Assembly (NCBI RefSeq): GCF_024707525.1
Contig: NZ_CP062231.1
Span: forward strand, 3,348,001-3,412,000
DNA: 64,000 bases
Direction of reading: 5' to 3'
DNA from: Rhizobium sp. TH2
GTDB lineage: Bacteria; Pseudomonadota; Alphaproteobacteria; Rhizobiales; Rhizobiaceae
Each line of letters opens with the position of its first letter. The stretch's first letter is position 1. A program made the position numbers and the translations under genes. The notes beneath the pieces were generated by a model that saw nothing but the letters and a program-made list of their open reading frames with translations, had not been told where the DNA came from and did no database searches. Shown in pieces: positions 34,923-43,073 of the stretch.

Positions 34923-36620
34923 TCAACTTTGCGTGAAGACGAATCTGTCGAAGCGGTCGAGAAACTCGCGGAACTCCAGCCGCGCGCGGTCGAGATTGGC
35001 CTCGCGTTGATCGTCGATGACCGCGTTGAATTGAAGCAGACCATTGGCGATCGCCTCGCGCTCCTCATCGAGCGCTTCCGCATAAAGCCGTTCGGCGCGC
35101 GCGATCAGTGCCTTGTTCTCGGCCTGGTCGCGTGGGGCGAGCTTGATCGCGGCGAGTTCCGAGAACCGCTTCGAAAGCTCGACTTCACTCATGCCGGAAC
35201 TGTTCGCAAAAACCGCCTTGAAGACTTGCATGGTGGAGGTCACGGTTGCCTCGACCTCAAGCGCGCCGTTGAGGTCGTAGGTGAAGCGTACGTCGACCGA
35301 TTGCTTGCCGGCCGGCCCCGGCGGCACCTTCACCATGAGGCTGCCGATCATCACATTGTGTTCGGGCTTCAGGTTCTCGCCCTGGAACACGCGCAGATCG
35401 ATCATCGACTGATTGTTCTCAACGGTGGTGTAGCTCTCGACACGGCTGATCGGCACCGTGGCGTTGCGTTGGATGATCGGCGACACGACATCCTCGCGCC
35501 GGCCATCTGGACGCTCCCGGCTGATCCCGATGCCGAGCGTGAACGGGCAGACATCGGTCAGCAGCACGTCCTCGACAGCTGCGGAGCGCGCCTTGAGTGC
35601 CGATTGGATCACCGCGCCCTGGGCGACCACCTCGTCGGGATTGATGTTGACGAAGGGCAGCTTGCCGAAGAGGCGCGCCACCATCTGGCGGATCGCGGGC
35701 ATCCGCGTGGCGCCGCCGACCAGAACCACGGCATCGAGTTCATCCGGCGCGATCGTCGAATCCCTCAGCGCCCGTTCAAGCGGCTGGCGCAGGCGGCGGA
35801 AGAGATCGGCGCATTCGGTCTCGAACTCCTCGCGCGTGACGTGGCCCTCAAGCACGCTGTTCGAAAGCGCAATACGATAATCGACGCCCGGCCGCGCCGA
35901 AAGTTCGACCTTCACTGCCTCGGCGGCCCGGATCAGCCGCGCGAGATCGACATTCGACAGTGTCGTCGTCTCGATCTTGCTCTTGCGGCAAAGAAGCCGC
36001 GCGAGAGTGTCGGTGAAATCGTCACCGCCGAGGAAATTGTCACCGGCCGAAGCGCGGATCTCGAAGACGCCGTCATATTTGTGCATGACCGAAACGTCGA
36101 ACGTGCCGCCGCCGAGGTCAAACACGAGGAACTGCCCCTCCTCCTGTGCCTCAAGCCCATAAGCGAGGACTGCGGCCGTGGGCTCGTTGACAAGGCGCTC
36201 GACCTTGAGCCCAGCGAGCTGCGCGGCATGGATCGTGGCTTTGCGCTGCATATCGTTGAAATAGGCAGGGCACGAGATGACGACCTCCTCCACCGTGCCG
36301 CCGTGCCGGGCCTGGAAATCATCCACCAGCGAGCGCAGGACGAAGGACGAAAGGTCCTCCGCGCGATAACTCTTTGTGCCCAGCTTGACGACGCGATCGC
36401 TGCCCATCCAGCGCTTGAAGGACATTACGGCATTGTCGGGATCGACGAGCGCCATCTCGCGCGCGCCTGCGCCGACGACGATCTCGCCCGCCTTGTTCAC
36501 GGCGACCGCCGACGGCGTCAGGAAACTGTCATGGGCGTTCCTGACAAGGCGTGCCTTGCCGTCTTCAAATACGCCGATAAGGGAATTTGTCGTGCCGAGA
36601 TCGATGCCGAGAATTGCCAT
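34923..36620 (-). CDS. hscC: Hsp70-family chaperone HscC
   Basis: A 565-residue DnaK-like ATPase. It starts MAILGIDLGTTNSLIGVFED and carries VISCPAYFNDMQRKAT, NEPTAAVLAYGL, FDLGGGTFDVSVM and LVGGATRMPAIRQMV, so both ATP-binding lobes are complete. The substrate domain is short (total about 70 residues less than DnaK), as in HscC, and LTDVCPFTLGIGI matches the HscC version of that segment. The ATG at 36618-36620 is the natural start. The two J-like genes and an oxidoreductase follow in one tightly packed unit. Confidence 0.88.
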   Translation of the reverse strand: MAILGIDLGTTNSLIGVFEDGKARLVRNAHDSFLTPSAVAVNKAGEIVVGAGAREMALVDPDNAVMSFKRWMGSDRVVKLGTKSYRAEDLSSFVLRSLVDDFQARHGGTVEEVVISCPAYFNDMQRKATIHAAQLAGLKVERLVNEPTAAVLAYGLEAQEEGQFLVFDLGGGTFDVSVMHKYDGVFEIRASAGDNFLGGDDFTDTLARLLCRKSKIETTTLSNVDLARLIRAAEAVKVELSARPGVDYRIALSNSVLEGHVTREEFETECADLFRRLRQPLERALRDSTIAPDELDAVVLVGGATRMPAIRQMVARLFGKLPFVNINPDEVVAQGAVIQSALKARSAAVEDVLLTDVCPFTLGIGISRERPDGRREDVVSPIIQRNATVPISRVESYTTVENNQSMIDLRVFQGENLKPEHNVMIGSLMVKVPPGPAGKQSVDVRFTYDLNGALEVEATVTSTMQVFKAVFANSSGMSEVELSKRFSELAAIKLAPRDQAENKALIARAERLYAEALDEEREAIANGLLQFNAVIDDQREANLDRARLEFREFLDRFDRFVFTQS

Positions 36621-36710
36621 TATGTGTCCGGAAATGCCTGTCAATTCGCAAGGAGATATTCCCAGACCACTACCGGCATTCGGCGTCGGCGACAATAACA
36701 ACTTGAACTA

Positions 36711-37469
36711 TCAGGACGCGGGCAAAGCCTTCAGCAACCGATGTAGCGTATCGATCGTCGAGAAATCGGCAATACCGTCCACCCGTTCGGGACGGAAATG
36801 GCGCTGGAAGGCCTCGACGTCGCCATGCGTCCGATCGCAGAATTCACCGCTGACCGGCATGTTGTAGCCGTAAAGCGCCAGCATCGCCTGCAGCGCCTCG
36901 ACCGGTGGGCCGCTGTCGCCGCGCTGGAAGAACCGTCCACCCGTTACGGCTACAGGCTCCACCCAGTGGCCGACGCCGGCGGCTGCCAGCGTGTCCCATG
37001 GGAACTTCTCCCCCGGATCGACCTTGCGCACCGGCGCGACATCGGAGTGGCCCAGCACACGCTCCGGCGGGATGTTCCAGCGCTGAATGATGCCGCGACA
37101 GAGCTTGATTACCGCTTCGATCTGCACATCGGGGAAATCCGGCAACCCGCCGGGATGGCCGGCATTGGCGATCTCGATGCCGATCGAGGCGGAGTTGATG
37201 TCGGTCTCGCCTTTCCAGAAGCTCTTGCCGGCGTGCCACGCGCGGCCGGTCTCCGGCACAAGTTGCACGATACGGCCATCCTCGAAGACGAAGTAATGCG
37301 AGGAGACCTGGCTCTCTTCCCGCGTGAGCCAGTCGAGCGCGCCTTTTGCGCTTTCCATACCGGTATAGTGGAGCAGAAGGATATCCGGGCTGCGCCCGTC
37401 CCTGCGCTCGCTATGGTTCGGCGAGATGATGACTTCGGCGCCTGGATGATCCGGCTCAAATGCGCTCAT
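36711..37469 (-). CDS. N-acetylmuramoyl-L-alanine amidase with peptidoglycan-binding domain (AmiD-like)
   Basis: A 252-residue protein with an amidase_2 (type 2 amidase) domain and a C-terminal PG_binding_1 domain (about 185-250). The zinc ligands are visible as LLLHYTGM, WHAG and GHSDVAPVRKVDPG. No signal peptide is apparent, so it may act on recycled cytoplasmic muropeptides like AmpD, but the domain order is that of AmiD. Its start overlaps the djlA stop by four bases (37466-37469). Confidence 0.86.
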   Translation of the reverse strand: MSAFEPDHPGAEVIISPNHSERRDGRSPDILLLHYTGMESAKGALDWLTREESQVSSHYFVFEDGRIVQLVPETGRAWHAGKSFWKGETDINSASIGIEIANAGHPGGLPDFPDVQIEAVIKLCRGIIQRWNIPPERVLGHSDVAPVRKVDPGEKFPWDTLAAAGVGHWVEPVAVTGGRFFQRGDSGPPVEALQAMLALYGYNMPVSGEFCDRTHGDVEAFQRHFRPERVDGIADFSTIDTLHRLLKALPAS

Positions 37470-38176
37470 GCGGCGCGGAGCTCTCTTTCGATCGCGGCAT
37501 AGGCATCGTTGAAGCGTGCCATCCGGTCATTGGCGATGACGTGGAAACCAGCCGGCAGGCCGCGCGCGGTCAGCCGGTCGGGATGATGCTCCCGCACTAG
37601 GCTGATATAATGCTGGCGGATGGTCGGGAAGTCGTCGTGCCGGGAAACGCCAAGCACCTTATAGGGGTCGCGGCCGCCGACATGGACATGGCGCGCCGTG
37701 ATGCGCTCGAAATGCTCCTCGGACACGCGGAAGATCGATGCGATTTCCGCGAGGAAGACCATCTCGTTCTCATGCACCGCGCCATCGGCCTTGGCGATGT
37801 GGAACAGCCCGTCGAGCACGTTTTCCAGCATCGGGCAATTCTCGCCGCCCATGCTGCAAAGGCCGGACAGCTTTTCCGCATAGGCCTGGTAGCCCGCGAC
37901 ATCCTGCTTTGCGAGGTTATAAAGCCGCGCAACATTGCGCGCCTCGGACTCGGGAAAGCGGAAGATTTCCCGGAAGGCGTCGATCTCGTGTTCGGTGACG
38001 ATGCCATCGGCCTTCGCCATTTTGGCGGAGAGCGCGATGATGGCAACCGAAAACGCCACCTTGCGGCGGGTTTCAGGATCACCTTCGAATATAGTTCGGA
38101 TAGCCTCGACCAGACCAGAGAGGACATTCGTGGCGGTCTCGGTCACGGCATTGAGCAGTTTTTCCCAGAAGGACAT
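37466..38176 (-). CDS. djlA: DjlA-like protein (TerB plus J domain)
   Basis: A 236-residue protein with a TerB/DjlA central domain (ALSAKMAKADGIVTEHEI and a second ADGAVHENE acidic repeat) and a C-terminal J domain with an intact HPD (YISLVREHHPDRL). The membrane helix of E. coli DjlA is not evident at the N-terminus. The ATG at 38174-38176 is preferred to one seven codons upstream. It should stimulate an Hsp70 ATPase, possibly DnaK or the neighbouring HscC. It is coupled to the amidase gene by an ATGA overlap. Confidence 0.86.
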   Translation of the reverse strand: MSFWEKLLNAVTETATNVLSGLVEAIRTIFEGDPETRRKVAFSVAIIALSAKMAKADGIVTEHEIDAFREIFRFPESEARNVARLYNLAKQDVAGYQAYAEKLSGLCSMGGENCPMLENVLDGLFHIAKADGAVHENEMVFLAEIASIFRVSEEHFERITARHVHVGGRDPYKVLGVSRHDDFPTIRQHYISLVREHHPDRLTARGLPAGFHVIANDRMARFNDAYAAIERELRAA

Positions 38177-38338
38177 ATGGACCGGCTTTCGTATCATTCC
38201 GGTTTCAAGGACCGGAACGGTATGAGGTTGAACAATTATGCCGGTAAATGCAAGGCAAGGCGAGCATGAAATTTTCGTAATGCGAGACCGCTAGAGGATT
38301 GGTTTCCGCCAATGCGCCATCAGCCAGAATAGGGTCAG

Positions 38339-38362
38339 GCCCGGAAGCGTCGGCTTCCGGGC
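38339..38362 (-). terminator. Hairpin after the small secreted protein gene
   Basis: A perfect 10-bp stem (GCCCGGAAGC with GCTTCCGGGC, loop GTCG) lies 28 bases past the stop of the gene at 38391. A T-run is lacking, so termination is likely but not certain. Confidence 0.5.
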
Positions 38363-38390
38363 CCTTCACAAATTCAGGCACTCATCCGGA

Positions 38391-38600
38391 TCAGGGGCAG
38401 ATGCGCTTCTTGGTGATCACGGTCTTGTTGGCCTTGTAGACCTTGACGGTCTTGTAGTAGCAAGGCTGGCGGACCACGACCTTCTTCACGACCGTGTTGT
38501 GTGGCTTCACAACGATCTTGAGGCTATCCGCAGATGCCGGCTGGCCGAAAGAGAAAGCTGCTGCGCAAACGACGGCGACAGCGATAATCATCTTCTTCAT
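38391..38600 (-). CDS. Small secreted protein, unknown function
   Basis: A 69-residue protein with a clear signal peptide (cleaved about after PASA). The basic mature part is about 45 residues with two Cys, one in QPCYYKTVKVY and one at the end (ITKKRICP). No family is known to me. The end resembles that of the small protein at 52598 (CFVKKIKRYDD… IKKVRICD), so both may belong to one group of tiny envelope proteins held by one disulfide. A good AGGAG site precedes the ATG. Confidence 0.72.
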   Translation of the reverse strand: MKKMIIAVAVVCAAAFSFGQPASADSLKIVVKPHNTVVKKVVVRQPCYYKTVKVYKANKTVITKKRICP

Positions 38601-38741
38601 TTGTATCTCCTGGTTCAGGCGCTCAGCCTAATGGGGTATCTGAACGCAAAACAGATTTGCGGTCGAATTGTTCCCTCAAAAACGAATCTCCCGCCCCTGC
38701 TCTTAGAAAAACGCCGACCGAGGTGCAAGCGCTGCGACGGC

Positions 38742-39018
38742 CTAGATCGTTTCATTGTCAAATGGAAGCATTCTGCCGGAGCAGGTTTTCGTCAGGGCAG
38801 AGGCGATTGGCGAAGGGCATACTTCGATGTACGTCCGAGCCGATCGCCTCTGATCCTAGCGGAAAGATGCCCGGCCCCTTCGGGGTTGGCCGATACGGGC
38901 CGCCTATTCGTTCGGCCGGCTTGGCCGTAGATCTGGGCTACGACACGCGCCGGCCGAACGAATATCCGACTCCGTCTCAGCCAACAGAATGATTCCATTT
39001 AACAATGAAACGATCTAG
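38742..39018. repeat. 277-bp palindromic intergenic element (RIME-like)
   Basis: The ends are inverted repeats of 26 bases with one mismatch (beginning CTAGATCGTTTCATTG and ending with its complement). Inside are two more hairpins: AGAGGCGAT with ATCGCCTCT (38800-38855) and ATTCGTTCGGCCGG with CCGGCCGAACGAAT (38904-38963). The element has no ORF with a ribosome site. It resembles the non-coding mosaic or palindromic elements found in many copies in rhizobial genomes. The rest of the 38601-39205 gap shows only possible promoter sequence for pfp. Confidence 0.75.
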
Positions 39019-39205
39019 CGCCGATCCGGTTACCAGTCGGTTAACCATGACGTCGCATTAATCGGCTCCTGGTTAAGCTCTTCTCGGTCCGAAGCCACAC
39101 GCCGGTGATGTGAGAGATTCATGATTTCTTCACTTTACTAATCCGATCGGCTATTTCATCCATTCGCCCGCGAATGGGTTCACAGCGCCTGGAGGAATTT
39201 CGATC

Positions 39206-40417
39206 ATGGCAAAACAAAAAGCCGCCCTGCTGACCGCCGGAGGTCTCGCCCCGTGTCTCTCTTCCGCCGTCGGCGGATTGATCGGGCGATACAGCGACGT
39301 CGCGCCGGATGTCGAGATCATCGCCTACCGGTCGGGCTACCAGGGCGTGCTGCTCGGCGACTCGATTTCGATCACCAAGGATATGCGGGAAAAGTCCCAC
39401 CTCCTCCACAGGCATGGCGGCTCGCCGATCGGCAACAGCCGTGTGAAGCTGACCAATGTCGCCGATTGCATCAGGCGCGGACTGGTCAAGGAAGGCCAGA
39501 ACCCGCTGCGCGTCGCAGCCGAGCAGCTGACCAAGGACGGCGTCACTATCCTCCACACGATCGGCGGTGACGACACCAATACGACGGCGGCGGATCTCGC
39601 GGCCTATCTCGGCGCCAACGGCTACAGCCTCACGGTCGTCGGCCTGCCGAAGACCGTGGACAATGACATCGTGCCGATCAAGCAATCGCTTGGTGCCTGG
39701 ACGGCGGCGGAAGTCGGCGCGCATTTCTTCGACAATGTCTCGAACGAACAAAGTGCGGCGCCGAAGACGCTCGTCGTGCATGAAGTCATGGGCCGCCATT
39801 GCGGCTGGCTGACGGCGGCAACCGCCAAGGCTTATATGGAGAAAACCCGCGGCAACCAATATGTCGAAGGGCTGATGATGAATACCGAGCTCAAAAACAT
39901 CGACGGCATCTATCTTCCCGAGATCGACTTCAATTTCGAGGAAGAAGGCGAGCGCCTGAAGAAAGTCATGAAGGACCACAGCTTCGTCACCGTCTTCGTG
40001 TCGGAAGGCGCAGCCCTCGATGCGATCGTCGCCGAGCGCGAGGCTTCGGGCGAACAGGTCAAGCGCGATGCCTTCGGCCATGTGAAGATCGACACGATCA
40101 ATGTCGGCAACTGGTTCTCGAAGAATCTCGGCGGACTGATCGGCGCCGAACGCGCCATGGTGCAGAAGTCGGGCTACTATGCCCGCTCGGCGCCTGCCAA
40201 TGCCGACGACCTCAGGCTCATCCAGGGCATGGTCGATCTGGCGGTCGATAGCGCGCTCAATCGGGTTTCGGGCGTCACCGGCCATGACGAGGACAAGGGC
40301 GGCAGGCTCAGAACGATAGAATTCGAACGCATTGCCGGCGGCAAGCATTTCGACACCTCGGCTGCCTGGTTCGGCGAGGTCATGGCCAATGTGGGACAGA
40401 GCTGGAAGACCCTCTGA
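39206..40417 (+). CDS. pfp: PPi-dependent 6-phosphofructokinase
   Basis: A 403-residue phosphofructokinase. The motif GGDDTNTTAADL has Asp where ATP enzymes have Gly, and GLPKTVDNDI has the Lys that goes with it. This pair marks pyrophosphate-dependent enzymes, which interconvert fructose-6-P and fructose-1,6-bisP reversibly. MGRHCGWLTAATA binds the sugar phosphate. An AGGAGG site precedes the ATG. It is followed by a good hairpin at 40460. Confidence 0.93.
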   Translation: MAKQKAALLTAGGLAPCLSSAVGGLIGRYSDVAPDVEIIAYRSGYQGVLLGDSISITKDMREKSHLLHRHGGSPIGNSRVKLTNVADCIRRGLVKEGQNPLRVAAEQLTKDGVTILHTIGGDDTNTTAADLAAYLGANGYSLTVVGLPKTVDNDIVPIKQSLGAWTAAEVGAHFFDNVSNEQSAAPKTLVVHEVMGRHCGWLTAATAKAYMEKTRGNQYVEGLMMNTELKNIDGIYLPEIDFNFEEEGERLKKVMKDHSFVTVFVSEGAALDAIVAEREASGEQVKRDAFGHVKIDTINVGNWFSKNLGGLIGAERAMVQKSGYYARSAPANADDLRLIQGMVDLAVDSALNRVSGVTGHDEDKGGRLRTIEFERIAGGKHFDTSAAWFGEVMANVGQSWKTL

Positions 40418-40459
40418 AGGCCGCTCGATCGCCGTGCAATGCCGCATTTCCAACGGATT

Positions 40460-40486
40460 CTTACCGGAAGTACAGCTTCCGGTAAG
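40460..40486 (+). terminator. Terminator after pfp
   Basis: An 11-bp perfect stem, CTTACCGGAAG with CTTCCGGTAAG around TACAG, lies 43 bases past the pfp stop, followed by a short T-rich stretch. The rest of the gap to 40702 holds no gene that I can support. Confidence 0.65.
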
Positions 40487-40702
40487 CTTTCATTAACCAA
40501 CTGTATTCATAAAGTTTAAACTATTGGCGGCCGCCATGCCGTTAATACCCTGCCTCGCAATGCCACATTTGACACCTATCAAGGGTTGTAAAATGACTTT
40601 TTCTGGGTTGCCGCATAAAAGTTAATGAGGTATCAGGGCGTAACGATTTGTGAAGACATACCTGCGCGGTTGGCGGACTGACAGGCAAACACGGACGGAA
40701 AA

Positions 40703-41542
40703 ATGCGGCAAAAACTGAAGCTGGCTACGCGGGTAGGTCTGGTCACCGGAGCCATGGTTCTGGTCGCCTCCTGTAGCACGGCTCCCGTTTATTCCGTTGT
40801 GCCCCAGTCCAAGCCTTCGCAAGAAGAGATCGCCATGCTGACGCAATTGCAGGCGACCGACACCACCGCACTTGCCAGCGCGGACAGTGCTCCCCTTCAG
40901 GTTCAGCCAGCCGATATGGCAACCGACCGCTCGGTGGCGATGGCCTATGCGATACCGCAGCAGAAGCCGCTCGTCGCTAGCGACGCCGCTGCTGCGATCG
41001 AGAATAATGTCGTGGCACTTGACCAGACCAGGAAGCCGAAGACCCGCAACATCGAGCTTGCTTCCGCCGATCCGGCGCTGCTGCAGATGCAGCCTGTTGC
41101 CCAGGAACCGGCAGTCCTCAATTCCACCACCACGGCCATGGTCGAAGTGCAGCCCAAGACGCGCAGTCTCGATCCCTTCGTGACCTCGACCAAGAATGCC
41201 AATCTCAATCAGCTGATCACGAAATACGCCGCACTATATGAAGTGCCAGAATACCTCGTGCATCACGTCGTCCGCCGCGAGAGCAACTACAATCCGGCAG
41301 CCGTCCATAGCGGCAACTGGGGCTTGATGCAGATCCGTTACAACACGGCCAAGGGCATGGGCTATGACGGCACGCCGAACGGTCTGCTGGACGCGGAAAC
41401 CAACCTGAAATACGCGGTGAAATATCTGCGCGGCGCCTGGATCGTTGCCGGCAAGGACGGCAAGAAGGCCGACTGGCTCTACCGCACCGGCTACTATTAC
41501 CAGGCCAAGGCCAAGGGCCTGCTCGACGAAGCCGGGCTGTAG
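40703..41542 (+). CDS. Lytic transglycosylase lipoprotein (SLT domain)
   Basis: A 279-residue protein with a lipobox ending at Cys24 (VASC), a low-complexity linker of about 140 residues, and a C-terminal SLT domain. The catalytic Glu193 is in RRESNYNP, followed by GNWGLMQIRYNTAKGMG and the NLKYAVKYL helix. It cleaves glycan strands in the periplasm to 1,6-anhydro ends. The linker contains a duplicated piece (LASADSAPLQVQP and LASADPALLQMQP). Confidence 0.9.
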   Translation: MRQKLKLATRVGLVTGAMVLVASCSTAPVYSVVPQSKPSQEEIAMLTQLQATDTTALASADSAPLQVQPADMATDRSVAMAYAIPQQKPLVASDAAAAIENNVVALDQTRKPKTRNIELASADPALLQMQPVAQEPAVLNSTTTAMVEVQPKTRSLDPFVTSTKNANLNQLITKYAALYEVPEYLVHHVVRRESNYNPAAVHSGNWGLMQIRYNTAKGMGYDGTPNGLLDAETNLKYAVKYLRGAWIVAGKDGKKADWLYRTGYYYQAKAKGLLDEAGL

Positions 41543-41557
41543 TAAGTCTCCCCTTCC

Positions 41558-42964
41558 CTATTGAGGAATGACGCCCGGATCTGGCTCCGGGTCCGGCACC
41601 GGGATTCTCGCTGCCTCCACGACCTTTTCCAGCAGCGCCTGCGGCCGGTATTTCAGCTTGGACGGCGTCAGGCCCAGCCGCACCACCACCAGATTTTCCG
41701 AAGGCACGATTGCGAGCGATTGACCGTCATGACCGACCGCCCAATAGGTGTCGGCCGGGATGTTGAACGTCTCACCCTGGCGATCACCGGATGCCAGTTT
41801 CCAGGCCAACGCGCCGGTATAGACGCCGCCCGAGACATTCGTGGCCGTGCCGACTCGATCGGCAAAATCGGCGGGCAGCACCTGCTGGCCGTTCCAGTCA
41901 CCCTTGTTGGCGAGTAGCAGCCCGAACCGTGCCCAGTCGCGCGCGGTCGCATACATCAGCGAGCCGCCTGAGAAGGTGCCGGCTTCGTCGGCCTCCATGA
42001 TTGCACTCGTCATGCCAATCGGCCCGAACAGCGCCTTGCGCGGATAGGCGAGCGCTTCCTGCTGGTCGGAAAAGGTGCTCATCCAGAGCCGGGTCAGAAG
42101 CACGGCCGACCCGGTCGTGTATTCGAATTTCGTGCCCGGTTGCACTTCCAGTGGCTTACCTTCGACGAACTTCGCCTGGTCGGGTTCCAGGAACAGCATC
42201 CGCGTGACGTCGTTGACGTCGCCATAAGTCTCTTCGAGGTCGAGGCCGCTCTGCATGGCCAGGAGGTCGCTCACCTTGATCCTGGCCCGATCGTCGGTCC
42301 ATCCGGCGAAGAGTTTGTCCTGATCGTAGGCAAGTTTGCCCTCGGCGATTCGGGACGCGACCAGCGCGGCTGTCACCGTTTTGGTCATCGACCAACCCAT
42401 CAGCGGCGTATCGGCATCGAAGCCTTCGCCATAGCGCTCGGCGATGATCCGGCCATCCTTGATCACGACGATCGCCCGCATATCGGGCCCGGCCAGTGCC
42501 TCATCGGCAATGACGGCTTTCACCCCATCGCTCGTCGGGCGGCTGACCTGGTCGCCGAGCGGCCATTCGAGTTCGGAGAGATCCGTCGACGGCACGTCGG
42601 CAAGCGCGACCTTTCGCGCCGCTTCGACGTCGCCATCCGCCACCACGGCGCATCCGAGGCCGGGACGGCTGAGCGCGGTCTGTTCGGCGACGAAGCCGAA
42701 GACCTTGGCCGTGACATGATCGTCCTCGCGAGCCACCGACACATATTTGAGCAGCGGGTGGCCGGGCGCCTGCACGTCGTCGGCAAGAACTTCCTGCGGG
42801 TCACGGCTGGCGATGAAGGCATTCGAACAGACGATCTTGGCGGCATAGGCCGTGCCGACACGGAGCAATTCCGGCGGCAGGAAATAGAGCCAGCCCAGGG
42901 CCAAGACCACCGCGGCGGCGACAAGAAGCCCGAGCCATTTCAAGATCCTGCCGATAATGCGCAT
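41558..42964 (-). CDS. Serine hydrolase of the beta-lactamase/class C PBP family
   Basis: A 468-residue protein with an N-terminal membrane anchor (about 9-30) and a beta-lactamase-like domain. The SxxK motif is SMTK in MGWSMTKTVTAAL. The second motif may be the Tyr of FEYTTGSAVL, and VGHDGQS takes the place of the HTG motif. This group includes 6-aminohexanoate hydrolase-like esterases, so it is probably not a true resistance enzyme. The ATG at 42962-42964 is chosen; the extra upstream codons have no ribosome site. It converges on the transglycosylase gene. Confidence 0.84.
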   Translation of the reverse strand: MRIIGRILKWLGLLVAAAVVLALGWLYFLPPELLRVGTAYAAKIVCSNAFIASRDPQEVLADDVQAPGHPLLKYVSVAREDDHVTAKVFGFVAEQTALSRPGLGCAVVADGDVEAARKVALADVPSTDLSELEWPLGDQVSRPTSDGVKAVIADEALAGPDMRAIVVIKDGRIIAERYGEGFDADTPLMGWSMTKTVTAALVASRIAEGKLAYDQDKLFAGWTDDRARIKVSDLLAMQSGLDLEETYGDVNDVTRMLFLEPDQAKFVEGKPLEVQPGTKFEYTTGSAVLLTRLWMSTFSDQQEALAYPRKALFGPIGMTSAIMEADEAGTFSGGSLMYATARDWARFGLLLANKGDWNGQQVLPADFADRVGTATNVSGGVYTGALAWKLASGDRQGETFNIPADTYWAVGHDGQSLAIVPSENLVVVRLGLTPSKLKYRPQALLEKVVEAARIPVPDPEPDPGVIPQ

Positions 42965-43073
42965 GCCGCCGCTCCTTCTTGTTTTTGTTTTTATTAGCTG
43001 ACGGCACGTAGAAATGCGACGAGGAGGAAGTGCAAAAAGCACTTCCTCCCCTGATCTTTGGGGATATTAGGGA

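Noticed and set aside
34899..36698. Plus-strand open frame of about 600 codons opposite hscC
   Set aside because: It is a mirror of a strongly conserved Hsp70 gene in high-GC DNA; no ribosome site and no family motif.
39030..39044. Possible CtrA box before pfp (TTAC-N7-TTAA)
   Set aside because: One mismatch in the core and more than 160 bases from the gene; chance is likely.
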